54,805 nt of DNA from Verrucomicrobiaceae bacterium (GTDB taxonomy: Bacteria > Verrucomicrobiota > Verrucomicrobiia > Verrucomicrobiales > Verrucomicrobiaceae). The DNA lies in NCBI GenBank assembly GCA_016795375.1, contig JAEUHJ010000017.1, forward strand, positions 1 to 54,805, in the 5' to 3' direction. Position 1 is the first letter of the stretch. Every line of letters begins with the position of its first letter. Shown here in pieces: positions 43,565 to 51,673 of this stretch. The notes beneath the pieces were generated by a model. That model had not been told where the DNA came from. It was given only the letters and a program-made list of their open reading frames with translations, and searched no databases. Made by a program: the position numbers and the translations under genes.

Positions 43565-45910
43565 ATGTGTGCGATGCTGCGGTCATGGACACGGGCAAAT
43601 CCGCTGATGGCGCTGGCCCTGATGGCGGCAGGAGGCATTTTGGGGGCCGAGATGACGGCTGCCGCCCTGCCAGCGGCGTGGTGTGCGGCCTTGGCCGCAG
43701 CCGTCCTGGCCCTGGCGCTGTCATCAGGGCGTTCATGGCTGCTGCTGCCGGGCGCGGCGCTGGTGTTTGCCTTCATTCACAGCACGAGGACAGCCGAGAC
43801 CTTCGGCCACCCATTGAGGCAGGTTTTGCAAAAAGCGGACAAGCCGCTGCCCGCCACGATCCTTGGCAGCCTGCTGCCGGATTTTGACACGACCGGAGAC
43901 GGACGCGCGCATGCCCTCTGCACGACAGAGGAGATCAAGATCCCGGAAGGCGGCCTTGTGTGCCGGCAGACGGCCGTGCTGCTGGTGCGGCTGCCGCCAG
44001 GAGCGCGTTTTCCGGGCGCGGGCGTGTTCGAGCTGCGGGGAGAGGTTTACCTGCCGCGTGCCTCGTCGAATCCGGGCGCGTTTGACGCGCAGGAATACGC
44101 GCTGCGCTCGGGACGGGTGGCGCGTTTCGAGGCGGAGACGCTGCGTCGTGTTGCCGACAACCACGAAACGCCCTGGTGCGCGTTCTTGGAGGCGGCTGAG
44201 CATTGCCGGCGCTGGATCGGGGCAAAGCTCACTCAGGACCTGGAGGACGATCCTGAAACAGCGGCGGTGATCCGGGCGATGGCGCTGGGCGTTTCGGCGG
44301 AGGCGGATGACGGCATCGAGGATGCCTTCCGCAACAGCGGGACGCTGCATGTCTTCGCCGTGAGCGGGCTGCATGTGGCGTTGCTGGGCTTGATCGCGCT
44401 GGCGCTGCTGCGGCAGCTCGGGCTGCGGCGCGACCTTTCACTGTGGCTGATGACCGGCATCGTGTTTGCCTACGCGTTCATCACAGGCTGGCGTCCCTCG
44501 GCGGCGCGGGCGGCGCTGATGGTGGCTGTTTTTGTGGGGGCGCCGGCGCTGGATCGTGAATCGTCGCTGCAAAACAGCCTGGGCGGGGCGGGCTTGCTGC
44601 TGCTGGCGGCGGACACCCACCAGCTTTTCATGCCGGGTTTCCAGCTCTCGTTCGTGGTGCTGTGGCTCAGCGTCATCGGCTCTGCGCCGTTGCTGGAGAG
44701 GCTGCTGCCTTTCACGCGCCTGGATCCTTTCCTGCCGCCGCAGCTCGCCAGTTTCAGGCAGCGCGCGTCGAGCCAGTTGCGCCGCTGGTTCGCGGCAAAT
44801 GTGAGCGTCTCCACCGCCGCGTGGCTCGGCAGCCTGCCGTTCATCCTCGGCCATTTCCAGTCGGTGACACCGGTGGCGGTGATCGCGAACTGCGTGCTGG
44901 TGCCGCTGTCGTTTCTCTGCCTGGGTGCCACCTGCCTGAGCCTGTGCGCGTCCGTGCTGCATCTCACCGGCGTGCAGATCATCCTGAACAACGCCAACTG
45001 GGCGCTGGCGAAGGCGATGGTCGCCAGCGCGGCATGGTTCGCCGGCCTGCCGGGCGCGAGCTTTCATCTCCAACCTCAGATGCCGCGAAACGACACGCCC
45101 GCCATGTGGCGTGTGCTGGAGCTGCCCCACGGAGCCGCCGCGAACCATCTGCGCATCGCGGACAGGCACTGGCTGCTCGACACGGGCGACGAGAAGGGCT
45201 TCCGCCGTGTGTTGCGGCCATATCTGCGCTTCAACGGTGTCAATTCGGTCTCCGGCGTGTTCCTCAGCCACAACGATGCCGCGCATGTCGGCGCGGTGGA
45301 GAAGATCGTCGATGCGTTCGGCCCGCCGCGCATCTTCACGAGCACGCAGGAGCCGGGCGGGAGCGACTCCTCCCTTTCCACCCTGCGCAGGATGATGGAT
45401 TCACGCCCCGCCATGCTTCATAAGCTGCGGGTCGATGAGCGCGTGGTTCTTTCCGATGATCCGGCGTTCATAATCACCGCTCAGGTGCTGCATCCTTCGC
45501 AGGAAATCCAAAACGCGCGTGGCGATGACCGCGCCATGGTGCTGATGCTGCACCTCGGCGCCTGGCGCGTGCTGTGGATGAGCGACGCGGGCTGGCTGAC
45601 GGAGAAAACACTCGTGAGCAGCGGCGCCGACCTGCGCTGCGACGTGCTCATTCGCAGCCAGCACGAGCATGACCTCGCCCCCGCGACCGAATTTCTGCTC
45701 CATGCAGCACCACGGGTCATCATCTGCGGCAGTGATGCACGCCAGCCCGAGGCGAGGCTGCCGGGATCACTCGTACGGCACGCGGGAGCACATCACATCC
45801 CGCTGTTCGACACCTGGAGCGACGGCAGCGTCGAGCTGCGTTTTCATAAAAACGAGCTGCACGTCACCGCTGCCCGGGGCAGGGATCCAGCCGTACTGCT
45901 GCCACGTTGA
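43565..45910 (+). CDS. comEC: ComEC/Rec2 family DNA-uptake channel protein with divergent MBL domain
   Basis: A 781-residue polytopic membrane protein. Two or three N-terminal helices precede an OB-like loop (about 90-190; GVFELRGEVYLPRASSNPGAFDAQEYALRSG). The competence domain, about 230-500, has the family hallmark HVFAVSGLHVALLGLIAL and RPSAARAALMVAVFVGAPALDRE. The C-terminal metallo-beta-lactamase-like part (about 520-780) carries LSHNDAAHVGAV where HxHxDH is expected, so one metal Asp is Ala, and the downstream HGS block reads QHEHDLAP. ComEC carries single-stranded DNA across the inner membrane; the MBL part may act as a nuclease in other species. The stop is followed by a strong hairpin. 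Confidence 0.9.
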   Translation: MCAMLRSWTRANPLMALALMAAGGILGAEMTAAALPAAWCAALAAAVLALALSSGRSWLLLPGAALVFAFIHSTRTAETFGHPLRQVLQKADKPLPATILGSLLPDFDTTGDGRAHALCTTEEIKIPEGGLVCRQTAVLLVRLPPGARFPGAGVFELRGEVYLPRASSNPGAFDAQEYALRSGRVARFEAETLRRVADNHETPWCAFLEAAEHCRRWIGAKLTQDLEDDPETAAVIRAMALGVSAEADDGIEDAFRNSGTLHVFAVSGLHVALLGLIALALLRQLGLRRDLSLWLMTGIVFAYAFITGWRPSAARAALMVAVFVGAPALDRESSLQNSLGGAGLLLLAADTHQLFMPGFQLSFVVLWLSVIGSAPLLERLLPFTRLDPFLPPQLASFRQRASSQLRRWFAANVSVSTAAWLGSLPFILGHFQSVTPVAVIANCVLVPLSFLCLGATCLSLCASVLHLTGVQIILNNANWALAKAMVASAAWFAGLPGASFHLQPQMPRNDTPAMWRVLELPHGAAANHLRIADRHWLLDTGDEKGFRRVLRPYLRFNGVNSVSGVFLSHNDAAHVGAVEKIVDAFGPPRIFTSTQEPGGSDSSLSTLRRMMDSRPAMLHKLRVDERVVLSDDPAFIITAQVLHPSQEIQNARGDDRAMVLMLHLGAWRVLWMSDAGWLTEKTLVSSGADLRCDVLIRSQHEHDLAPATEFLLHAAPRVIICGSDARQPEARLPGSLVRHAGAHHIPLFDTWSDGSVELRFHKNELHVTAARGRDPAVLLPR

Positions 45911-45948
45911 AAAAAAACGGGCGGGGCGACACCACCCGCCCCGCCCGT
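45910..45948 (-). terminator. Rho-independent terminator of the TonB receptor gene
   Basis: A perfect 12-bp GC-rich stem, ACGGGCGGGGCG at 45917-45928 and CGCCCCGCCCGT at 45937-45948, with an 8-base loop. The eight A residues at 45910-45917 become a T-run on the minus strand, directly after the stem, so it ends the TonB receptor transcript. The stop of comEC overlaps the first A, and the hairpin would also weakly stop comEC transcripts. Confidence 0.9.
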
Positions 45949-45988
45949 CATGTGTCCGGTCCGGCGTGATCCACGCCTGGCCGGCAGC

Positions 45989-48277
45989 TCAAAACAACAC
46001 CGTCAGCGCCACACGTCCGCTGATGCCCGGCTGCGTGAAGCGGTCCAGGTCGGCGCGCGCGGCGTCGATGCCGCGCACGTCCTGGTGCCGCCAGTACTTC
46101 GTGTTCGTCAGGTTGTAGATGCCGGCGTTGAGGGTGACGTTTTTCGCGATCTGCCAGCGGCCGACGAGGTCGAGTGTGAAGGCGCTGGGCACCTCGAACT
46201 GGCGCAGGCCCGCGGTCGCGGCGGAGCTGCGGTTCTGCCGTGAGAAGAAGGTCGAGATGAGCTCCACCTGCCATGTCTCGCGGCGGAAACGCAGTCCTGT
46301 GACGAGCTTGAAGGGATCGACGCTGGCCAGCGGCTGTTTGTTCTGGCCGTCGTAGCCCTGGATGTAGGCGGCGTTGCCGAACACGCTGAAATTTCCCAAT
46401 GATTCGCTCAGGAAGGCCAGGTCGGTGTCGCCCTTGAATTCAAGGCCGTAAATTTCCGCGGTGGAGAGGTTGGTGCTCTGGAAGATCGTCGGATTTCCAG
46501 GCACGCCGGCGCCGCCGACCTGGCTGAAGGTCTGGATGAAGTCCCTGTAGTAGTTGTAGAACGCGGCGGCGTTCCAGGAGGCGTGCTCCGCCTTTCTGCG
46601 CAGCCCCAGCTCGAAGCTGTGGCTGGTTTCCTTTTTCAGCCCGGGGTTCGGGATGGTCTGGTAAAAGAACGCGGCGTTGGTGATCGTGCCGTTGAGCTCC
46701 TCGGAGGTGGGGTTGCGGAAGCCGTTCGAGTACTGAAAGTAGGCGGTGTGCTCTTCGTCGAGCTTGATGAGGTAGGCGAGCTTCGGCGCGATGGCGAACT
46801 GTTTGAAATCCTGCGGCGTGCGCGCACCGCTGGCGTTGGCGTAGAGCTGGTCCATCTTCGCACTGACGCCGTAGTACTCGAAGCGCACGCCGGGGGTGAG
46901 GCGGTGGCGCCGGTCCCTGCCCCAGGCGATCTCATCCTGCACATAGACGCCGGCGCGTGTCGTGCGCGTGTCCGGGATGTCCTTGAGCGGAAATGTGTCC
47001 GGCAGGATGACGTTGGTCGCCGTGCCGGTGGTGAAGTTGAACTCCAGCGCGTCACGCACGCGGCGCGTGGTGGAGGAGACGACCTCCGCGCCCCAGGCCA
47101 GCGAGTGGTGCAGCGAACCGGTGTCGAGCTCCTTGGTGAAATTGAAGTTCGCGCCCACATGATCCTGCCGGTAAATGTGATGGCGGATGCGCAGCCTGTT
47201 CTGCGGAGTGGGAAGCGTGCGGTCGCGGTCCTCGAGGAGCAGTTCCAGCGTCTCCGAGTTCTGGTAGTACAGGTTCCAGGTGAGGTGGTCGAAAAACCAG
47301 CCGAGGTTTTCCGCGTCAAACTGATGCTCCAGGCTGAAACGCATGCGCCGCAGGTCGTCATTGAGCAGCAGCGAGTTCACCACGAAGGTGCTCGGCCCCA
47401 CGGGGAGCACGCGGCGGGAGCTGACAAGGTCGTTGTCGCTGCTGCGTTCGAGGTATTCGCCCGTCAGTTCGAAGCGGTGACGTTCCGAGGGTGTCCAGAC
47501 CATTTTCCCCAGCCAGTTGTTCACGTTGTAGCTGCTCGGATCGGGCTGGATGTCGCCGCGGTTGTCCATTTCGTTGCCGTCGCGCCGCGTGTAGAGCAGC
47601 AGCCACTCAAAGTCCCCCGTTCGCTGTGCTGTCGCCAGTGTGTGGCCCCAACTGTCATCGGAGCTGTCGAAACGTGTCGTCAGCCGCGCCGCCCAGTCCT
47701 TGCCCGCCTGGTCGAGCAGGTCGGAGGGGTCCAATGTGGTGAAGGAGACCACGCCGCCGAGGGCGTCGCTGCCATAGAGCGAGGACGCAGCGTTTTTGAG
47801 CACCTCCACCTGTTTCACCGAGTCCACGTCGATGAAGTCACGGCCCACGTTGTAAGCGCCGCCCATGTTGAATTCATCGGGCTGGCGGATGCCGTCCACG
47901 TTCATGAGCACGCGGTTGCCGTCCAGGCCGCGGATGTTGATGCTCTGCGTGCCGGCGCGCGAGTTGCGACCCGCGCCGAGACCACCCGCGCCGAAGGGCA
48001 GACTCACGCCGGGCTCGTAGCGCTGGTAGTCACGCATGCTCGTCGCCAGGGAGAAAACGCTGGCATCCTGGTCCAGCACGGTCGTCGAAGCCGGAATGTC
48101 GGCGGCGGAGCGGGCGCTGCGTGTGGCGACGACGACGATTTCCGGCATCACCTGCCCGGCGGCGGCCGGAGCCGGGCTTTTTTTCGTTTTCACCGGCGTT
48201 TCAGCAACCTCCTGGGCGAAGGGAACAGCCGGGGAAAGCACTGTGGCAAAGATGAGATGACAAAAGAGGCGTTTCAT
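45989..48277 (-). CDS. TonB-dependent outer-membrane receptor, hemoglobin/transferrin/lactoferrin type
   Basis: The ATG at 48277 gives 762 residues and a signal peptide (MKRLFCHLIFATVLSPAVPFA). The TonB box is PEIVVVATR near residue 45-53, and the plug domain has INIRGLDGNRVLMNVDGIRQP and VEVLKNAASSLYGSDALGGVV. A 22-strand barrel follows. The FRAP-like FRNP and NPGL pair characteristic of heme and hemoglobin receptors is present, but no His lies between them. It ends with an aromatic F, as expected for assembly by BAM. It probably takes up heme or an iron chelate. Upstream at 48322-48346 is a word also found before the AraC gene (51620-51655). The stop is followed by a strong terminator. Confidence 0.88.
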   Translation of the reverse strand: MKRLFCHLIFATVLSPAVPFAQEVAETPVKTKKSPAPAAAGQVMPEIVVVATRSARSAADIPASTTVLDQDASVFSLATSMRDYQRYEPGVSLPFGAGGLGAGRNSRAGTQSINIRGLDGNRVLMNVDGIRQPDEFNMGGAYNVGRDFIDVDSVKQVEVLKNAASSLYGSDALGGVVSFTTLDPSDLLDQAGKDWAARLTTRFDSSDDSWGHTLATAQRTGDFEWLLLYTRRDGNEMDNRGDIQPDPSSYNVNNWLGKMVWTPSERHRFELTGEYLERSSDNDLVSSRRVLPVGPSTFVVNSLLLNDDLRRMRFSLEHQFDAENLGWFFDHLTWNLYYQNSETLELLLEDRDRTLPTPQNRLRIRHHIYRQDHVGANFNFTKELDTGSLHHSLAWGAEVVSSTTRRVRDALEFNFTTGTATNVILPDTFPLKDIPDTRTTRAGVYVQDEIAWGRDRRHRLTPGVRFEYYGVSAKMDQLYANASGARTPQDFKQFAIAPKLAYLIKLDEEHTAYFQYSNGFRNPTSEELNGTITNAAFFYQTIPNPGLKKETSHSFELGLRRKAEHASWNAAAFYNYYRDFIQTFSQVGGAGVPGNPTIFQSTNLSTAEIYGLEFKGDTDLAFLSESLGNFSVFGNAAYIQGYDGQNKQPLASVDPFKLVTGLRFRRETWQVELISTFFSRQNRSSAATAGLRQFEVPSAFTLDLVGRWQIAKNVTLNAGIYNLTNTKYWRHQDVRGIDAARADLDRFTQPGISGRVALTVLF

Positions 48278-48321
48278 GGGCGCCTTCTGTGCCTGAAAGA
48301 CAAAGGCTCTGCTTTGGGCCG

Positions 48322-48346
48322 TTTGCCGCAGACTGACGATGGATTG
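48322..48346 (-). promoter_or_regulatory. Candidate operator upstream of the TonB receptor (shared word)
   Basis: TTTGCCGCAG (48322-48331) is followed directly by ACTGACGATGGATTG (48332-48346), 45-69 bases upstream of the receptor ATG. Both words recur in the same order and orientation upstream of the AraC gene (51620-51655), there separated by 11 bases. A match this long in two promoter gaps suggests a binding site for that regulator. It also lies about 72 bases before the divergent Kelch+PQQ start. Confidence 0.55.
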
Positions 48347-48417
48347 AAATTTTCGCCGCAAATTTTGCGCAAGACCAGGCAAGCATTGATCCGCCGACGG
48401 AGTATCGCAGGCCCTCC

Positions 48418-50625
48418 ATGAAAGTCCCTCTTCTCCTCACTCTGCTGCTGGCCGCGTCCCTCGCCCCGGCGGCTTCTGACACGCCACCGGATCTGCCCAT
48501 CGCCATCGCCAGCTTCGGCGCGGCGGGCACGGAGGATGGCGCGCTCTATTTTTACGGCGGTCACAGCGGCAAACGGCACAAGTACAACCGCGAGGAGGTG
48601 CATGGCGATCTCTTCCGCTGGAAACCCGGCGCTGAAAAGTGGGAGACGCTGCTCAAAGATGAGCCTGCCCAGGGTGCCTCCCTCGTGGTGGCGGCGGACG
48701 GTGTCATCCGCATCGGCGGCATGGCCGCACGGAATGAAAAAGGCGCAAAACAAGACCTCTGGTCCAGCGAGACCGCCGCACTCTACCGCGTGAGTGATGG
48801 AAAGTGGCACCCGCTGCCAAAGCTGCCGCAGCGTCGCAGCAGCCACGACAGCATCGTCTGCGGAGAAAAGCTCTATGTCATCGGTGGCTGGCGGCTGGAG
48901 GGTGAGGCCGACCCCGTCTGGCATGACACTTATCTCACGCTCGACCTCGGCAAAGCCGATGCGAAGTGGGAAAGCCACCCCCAGCCATTCAAGCGCCGTG
49001 CGCTCGCCGCGCAGGCCATCGGCACGAAAATTTATGCCATCGGCGGCATGACCGATGATGAAGAAGTGACCACCGCCGTCTCCGTGCTCGAAACTACCAC
49101 CGGCACCTGGAGTGATGGCCCGCAGCTCCCGGCAGACAAGATCGGCGGCTTCGGCTTCGCCGCCGTGGCGCATGAAGGGCGTGTTTTCGCCAGCGGCGTC
49201 AGCGGCGTACTGCTGGAGCTGCGCGGCGGGGCCTGGGTGAGCATTGCGAAGCTGGCGCATCCGCGTTACTTCCACCGCCTGCTCAGCGGCGGAGCTGGAA
49301 AAATCATCGCCATCGGCGGAGAAAGTCGCGAGGGCACCAAAGCCCCGCCGGAGGTCATCGCGCTGCCCGCGAAGGATTCCGCCCCCTTGGCCGAAGAAGC
49401 CAAAAAAACCGCCAGCACTCGCAAAGCCAGCCCTGCGCCGGTTTTCACCGCAGCGACAAAAAAAATCGAGAGTGACTGGCCCCGCTATCAAGGCCCGCGA
49501 GGTGATGGCACCACGGCGGAAGCCGGGTGGAACACGAAGTGGCCCGCCGATGGCCCGCCGGTGCTTTGGAAGGCGGAGCTGGGTAAAGGTCTCGCCAGCT
49601 TTGCCGTGGCTGGTGACCGCGTTTTCACGAGTGGAAACGACGGCGCGGATCACGACACGGTTTTCTGCCTCGATCTGGAAACCGGCAAGCCGGTGTGGAA
49701 GCATACCCTCGATGTGCCGACGAAGGCGCACGAGATGAGCATCGTGCCCTACGGCCCCGCCACCACGCCGAGTGTGGCCGATGGACGCGTTTACATCATC
49801 AGCCGCGAGGGCGATCTGCTCTGCCTCGACGCGCCAAGCGGCGCGGTGAAGTGGCAGAAGAGTTTTTTGAAGGACTTCGGCGGCAAGCGGCCCGTCTATG
49901 GCTGGTCCACCAGTCCCGCATTGCATGAGGGGCGGCTTTATCTCGATGTCGGCGGCGCAGCAGGCTCCAACATCTGCCTCGATGCCACCACCGGCGAAAA
50001 AATCTGGCAGACCGGCAGCGGCGAGGCGGGCTATGCCACGCCCTTCGTGTCCGGCAAGCAGCTCGTGCTCTTCAAAGGTGAGGCACTCGAGCTGCGTGCC
50101 GTGGCGGATGGCAGGCTCCTCGCCCGGCACGCCACCGTCACCCGTGATTTTTGCAACTGCGCCACCCCCGTGCGCAGCGGGGACCTCATCTTCATCTCCC
50201 ACACTGGCACGATGGGCAGCCGCGTGCTCGCCTGGGATGAGCCCGCCCTCACCGAGCTGTGGAGCGAGCGTGAAGTGGGACTGCTCTTCCAAAGCGGCGT
50301 CCCCGTGCAAGGCCACATCCTCGCCTTCAACGATTCCAAACGCGGCGTGAATGACCTCCGCCTCATCGACCTCGCCACCGGGAGCACCCGCTGGGAGACT
50401 GCGGAAATCGACAAAGGCAGCGCCATGCTCTGCGATGATGGCCACACCCTCATTTTGACCAGCAAAGGCGAGCTCGTGCTGGCCAGGATATTACCAGACA
50501 AGATCGACATCCTCAGCCGCGTGCAGGTGCTCGGCGGGAAAAGCTATGTGCAGCCCGTATTGGCCCACGGCCGCATTTTGTGCCGCAACAACGACGGCAG
50601 CGTGGTGTGCCTGGATGTGAGGTGA
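48418..50625 (+). CDS. Secreted Kelch + PQQ-like double beta-propeller protein
   Basis: A 735-residue protein with signal peptide (MKVPLLLTLLLAASLAPAA). Residues about 30-330 are a Kelch-type propeller (LYFYGGHSGKRHKYNREEVHGDLF, KLYVIGGWRLEGEAD, KIYAIGGMTDDEE). After a lysine/alanine-rich linker, residues about 355-735 are a PQQ-like propeller of the BamB/quinoprotein type: RGDGTTAEAGWNTKWP, VFCLDLETGKPVWKHTL, LLCLDAPSGAVKWQKSF and NICLDATTGEKIWQTG. No catalytic residue or cytochrome domain is visible. It is divergent from the TonB receptor and precedes the AraC gene, so it may belong to the same uptake locus; role unknown. Confidence 0.82.
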   Translation: MKVPLLLTLLLAASLAPAASDTPPDLPIAIASFGAAGTEDGALYFYGGHSGKRHKYNREEVHGDLFRWKPGAEKWETLLKDEPAQGASLVVAADGVIRIGGMAARNEKGAKQDLWSSETAALYRVSDGKWHPLPKLPQRRSSHDSIVCGEKLYVIGGWRLEGEADPVWHDTYLTLDLGKADAKWESHPQPFKRRALAAQAIGTKIYAIGGMTDDEEVTTAVSVLETTTGTWSDGPQLPADKIGGFGFAAVAHEGRVFASGVSGVLLELRGGAWVSIAKLAHPRYFHRLLSGGAGKIIAIGGESREGTKAPPEVIALPAKDSAPLAEEAKKTASTRKASPAPVFTAATKKIESDWPRYQGPRGDGTTAEAGWNTKWPADGPPVLWKAELGKGLASFAVAGDRVFTSGNDGADHDTVFCLDLETGKPVWKHTLDVPTKAHEMSIVPYGPATTPSVADGRVYIISREGDLLCLDAPSGAVKWQKSFLKDFGGKRPVYGWSTSPALHEGRLYLDVGGAAGSNICLDATTGEKIWQTGSGEAGYATPFVSGKQLVLFKGEALELRAVADGRLLARHATVTRDFCNCATPVRSGDLIFISHTGTMGSRVLAWDEPALTELWSEREVGLLFQSGVPVQGHILAFNDSKRGVNDLRLIDLATGSTRWETAEIDKGSAMLCDDGHTLILTSKGELVLARILPDKIDILSRVQVLGGKSYVQPVLAHGRILCRNNDGSVVCLDVR

Positions 50626-50640
50626 TGCCCGGCGGCCTTG

Positions 50641-51540
50641 TCACTGCGCGTTGGCGGGGACGCAATCACCCGCGCCGCTCAGATGGCGCACCCAGCGCGA
50701 AGGCTGGACACCCTTCTCCTCCAAGAAGGCGCGGCTGAAGTGGGAGAAGCTCTTGTAGCCGACCTCCAGCGCCGCCTCGGACACGTTGCAGCGGCCGCTG
50801 GCGATGAGTTCCGCCGCGCGGGCAATGCGTGCCTTCCGCGCCCAGAGATACAGAGGCATTCCTTCCACCTGGGTGAAGACACGGCTCAGGTGGTAGGCGC
50901 TGCACCCGACGGCACGCGCCAGCTCTTCGAGGGCAGGAGGCTCGTCCAGTCGGGAAAGGAGAAACGTCTTGGCTTTTTCCACACGCTCCCGCGCGACGCG
51001 TTCCGTCCGTGACAGCGGAGTTTCCTGGAAGACGGGGGCTTGGGAAAAGACCTCGCGTACGAGAAACTCCGCGAGGCGGGCGCTGTCGAGCATCTGCCGC
51101 GCCTGTTCGCACATGTGCGGTGCCATGAAGCCGCGCGCCCAGCCGCGGTCCTCCTCCGTCAGGCGGCGCTGATGGGTGGCAAATGACGCGTGGGGGGGTA
51201 ACAGCAGCGGCTGGAAGTGGGGAGGCACCTCGCCCTGCATGTTACGCAACAACGAGGCGAGCCAGGTTTCAGGAAACACCAACGTCAGGCACTCATGTCG
51301 TTGCACACCTGGCCGCCGGACGGCTTTGCGCAGGCCGCCGTGCGAAACGCGCAGCCACCAGAGGGTCTCAGACCGCAGGAGCAAGCGTGAGCCCGAAGAC
51401 CATTCCAACTCCGCCTCTCCTTGAAAATTCAAATGCGCCACGAAGGCATCCTGCACGACGGCGTGCGGCCAGTCGCCAGAGACCTCTCCTGTGGCGGAGT
51501 GCCACACGCGATAAGGTTGGGGTAGGGCTGGCAGAAGCAT
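50641..51540 (-). CDS. AraC family regulator of the iron-uptake locus (probable)
   Basis: A 299-residue AraC protein. Its N-terminal half (about 1-180) lacks a clear cupin pattern but includes a beta-rich sensor region. The two helix-turn-helix motifs are at about 200-290: PPALEELARAVGCSAYHLSRVFTQVEG, then NVSEAALEVGYKSFSHFSRAFLEEKG. It stands 15 bases after the convergent Kelch+PQQ gene, 2.4 kb from the TonB receptor. In other bacteria, AraC proteins of the PchR/YbtA type activate receptor genes with the bound chelate as signal. A Fur-like palindrome sits just before its start and a repeated word further upstream is shared with the receptor promoter. The regulatory link is inference. Confidence 0.8.
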   Translation of the reverse strand: MLLPALPQPYRVWHSATGEVSGDWPHAVVQDAFVAHLNFQGEAELEWSSGSRLLLRSETLWWLRVSHGGLRKAVRRPGVQRHECLTLVFPETWLASLLRNMQGEVPPHFQPLLLPPHASFATHQRRLTEEDRGWARGFMAPHMCEQARQMLDSARLAEFLVREVFSQAPVFQETPLSRTERVARERVEKAKTFLLSRLDEPPALEELARAVGCSAYHLSRVFTQVEGMPLYLWARKARIARAAELIASGRCNVSEAALEVGYKSFSHFSRAFLEEKGVQPSRWVRHLSGAGDCVPANAQ

Positions 51541-51544
51541 GTGT

Positions 51545-51563
51545 GATATTGAGAGCCAATCTC
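51545..51563 (-). promoter_or_regulatory. Fur-box-like palindrome before the AraC gene
   Basis: The 19-base GATATTGAGAGCCAATCTC matches 13 of 19 positions of the classical Fur box and contains inverted TGAGA/TCTCA arms at 51550-51564. It ends 5 bases upstream of the ATG at 51540, where a repressor would block transcription or translation start. Fur binding here is inferred from the sequence only. Confidence 0.45.
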
Positions 51564-51619
51564 ATCGAGTAACGCATGTAAACCATTTCTGCAAACACTG
51601 CCTGGCTTGCCGTGTGAAT

Positions 51620-51655
51620 TTTGCCGCAGTTTTGCACAAAACTGACGATGGATTG
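51620..51655 (-). promoter_or_regulatory. Candidate AraC-regulator operator (second copy of the shared word)
   Basis: TTTGCCGCAG (51620-51629), an 11-base gap, then ACTGACGATGGATTG (51641-51655), 80-115 bases upstream of the AraC ATG. The order and orientation match the site before the TonB receptor at 48322-48346. This would fit an autoregulated activator whose own promoter carries the same site. The stretch 51541-51673 otherwise holds no gene. Confidence 0.55.
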
Positions 51656-51673
51656 CTTCACGCAAACTTTCCA

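Noticed and set aside
46583..48421. 612-codon plus-strand frame
   Set aside because: Antisense to the TonB receptor, which has clear plug and barrel motifs.
48274..50445. 723-codon minus-strand frame
   Set aside because: Antisense to the Kelch+PQQ gene, which has a signal peptide and many propeller repeats.
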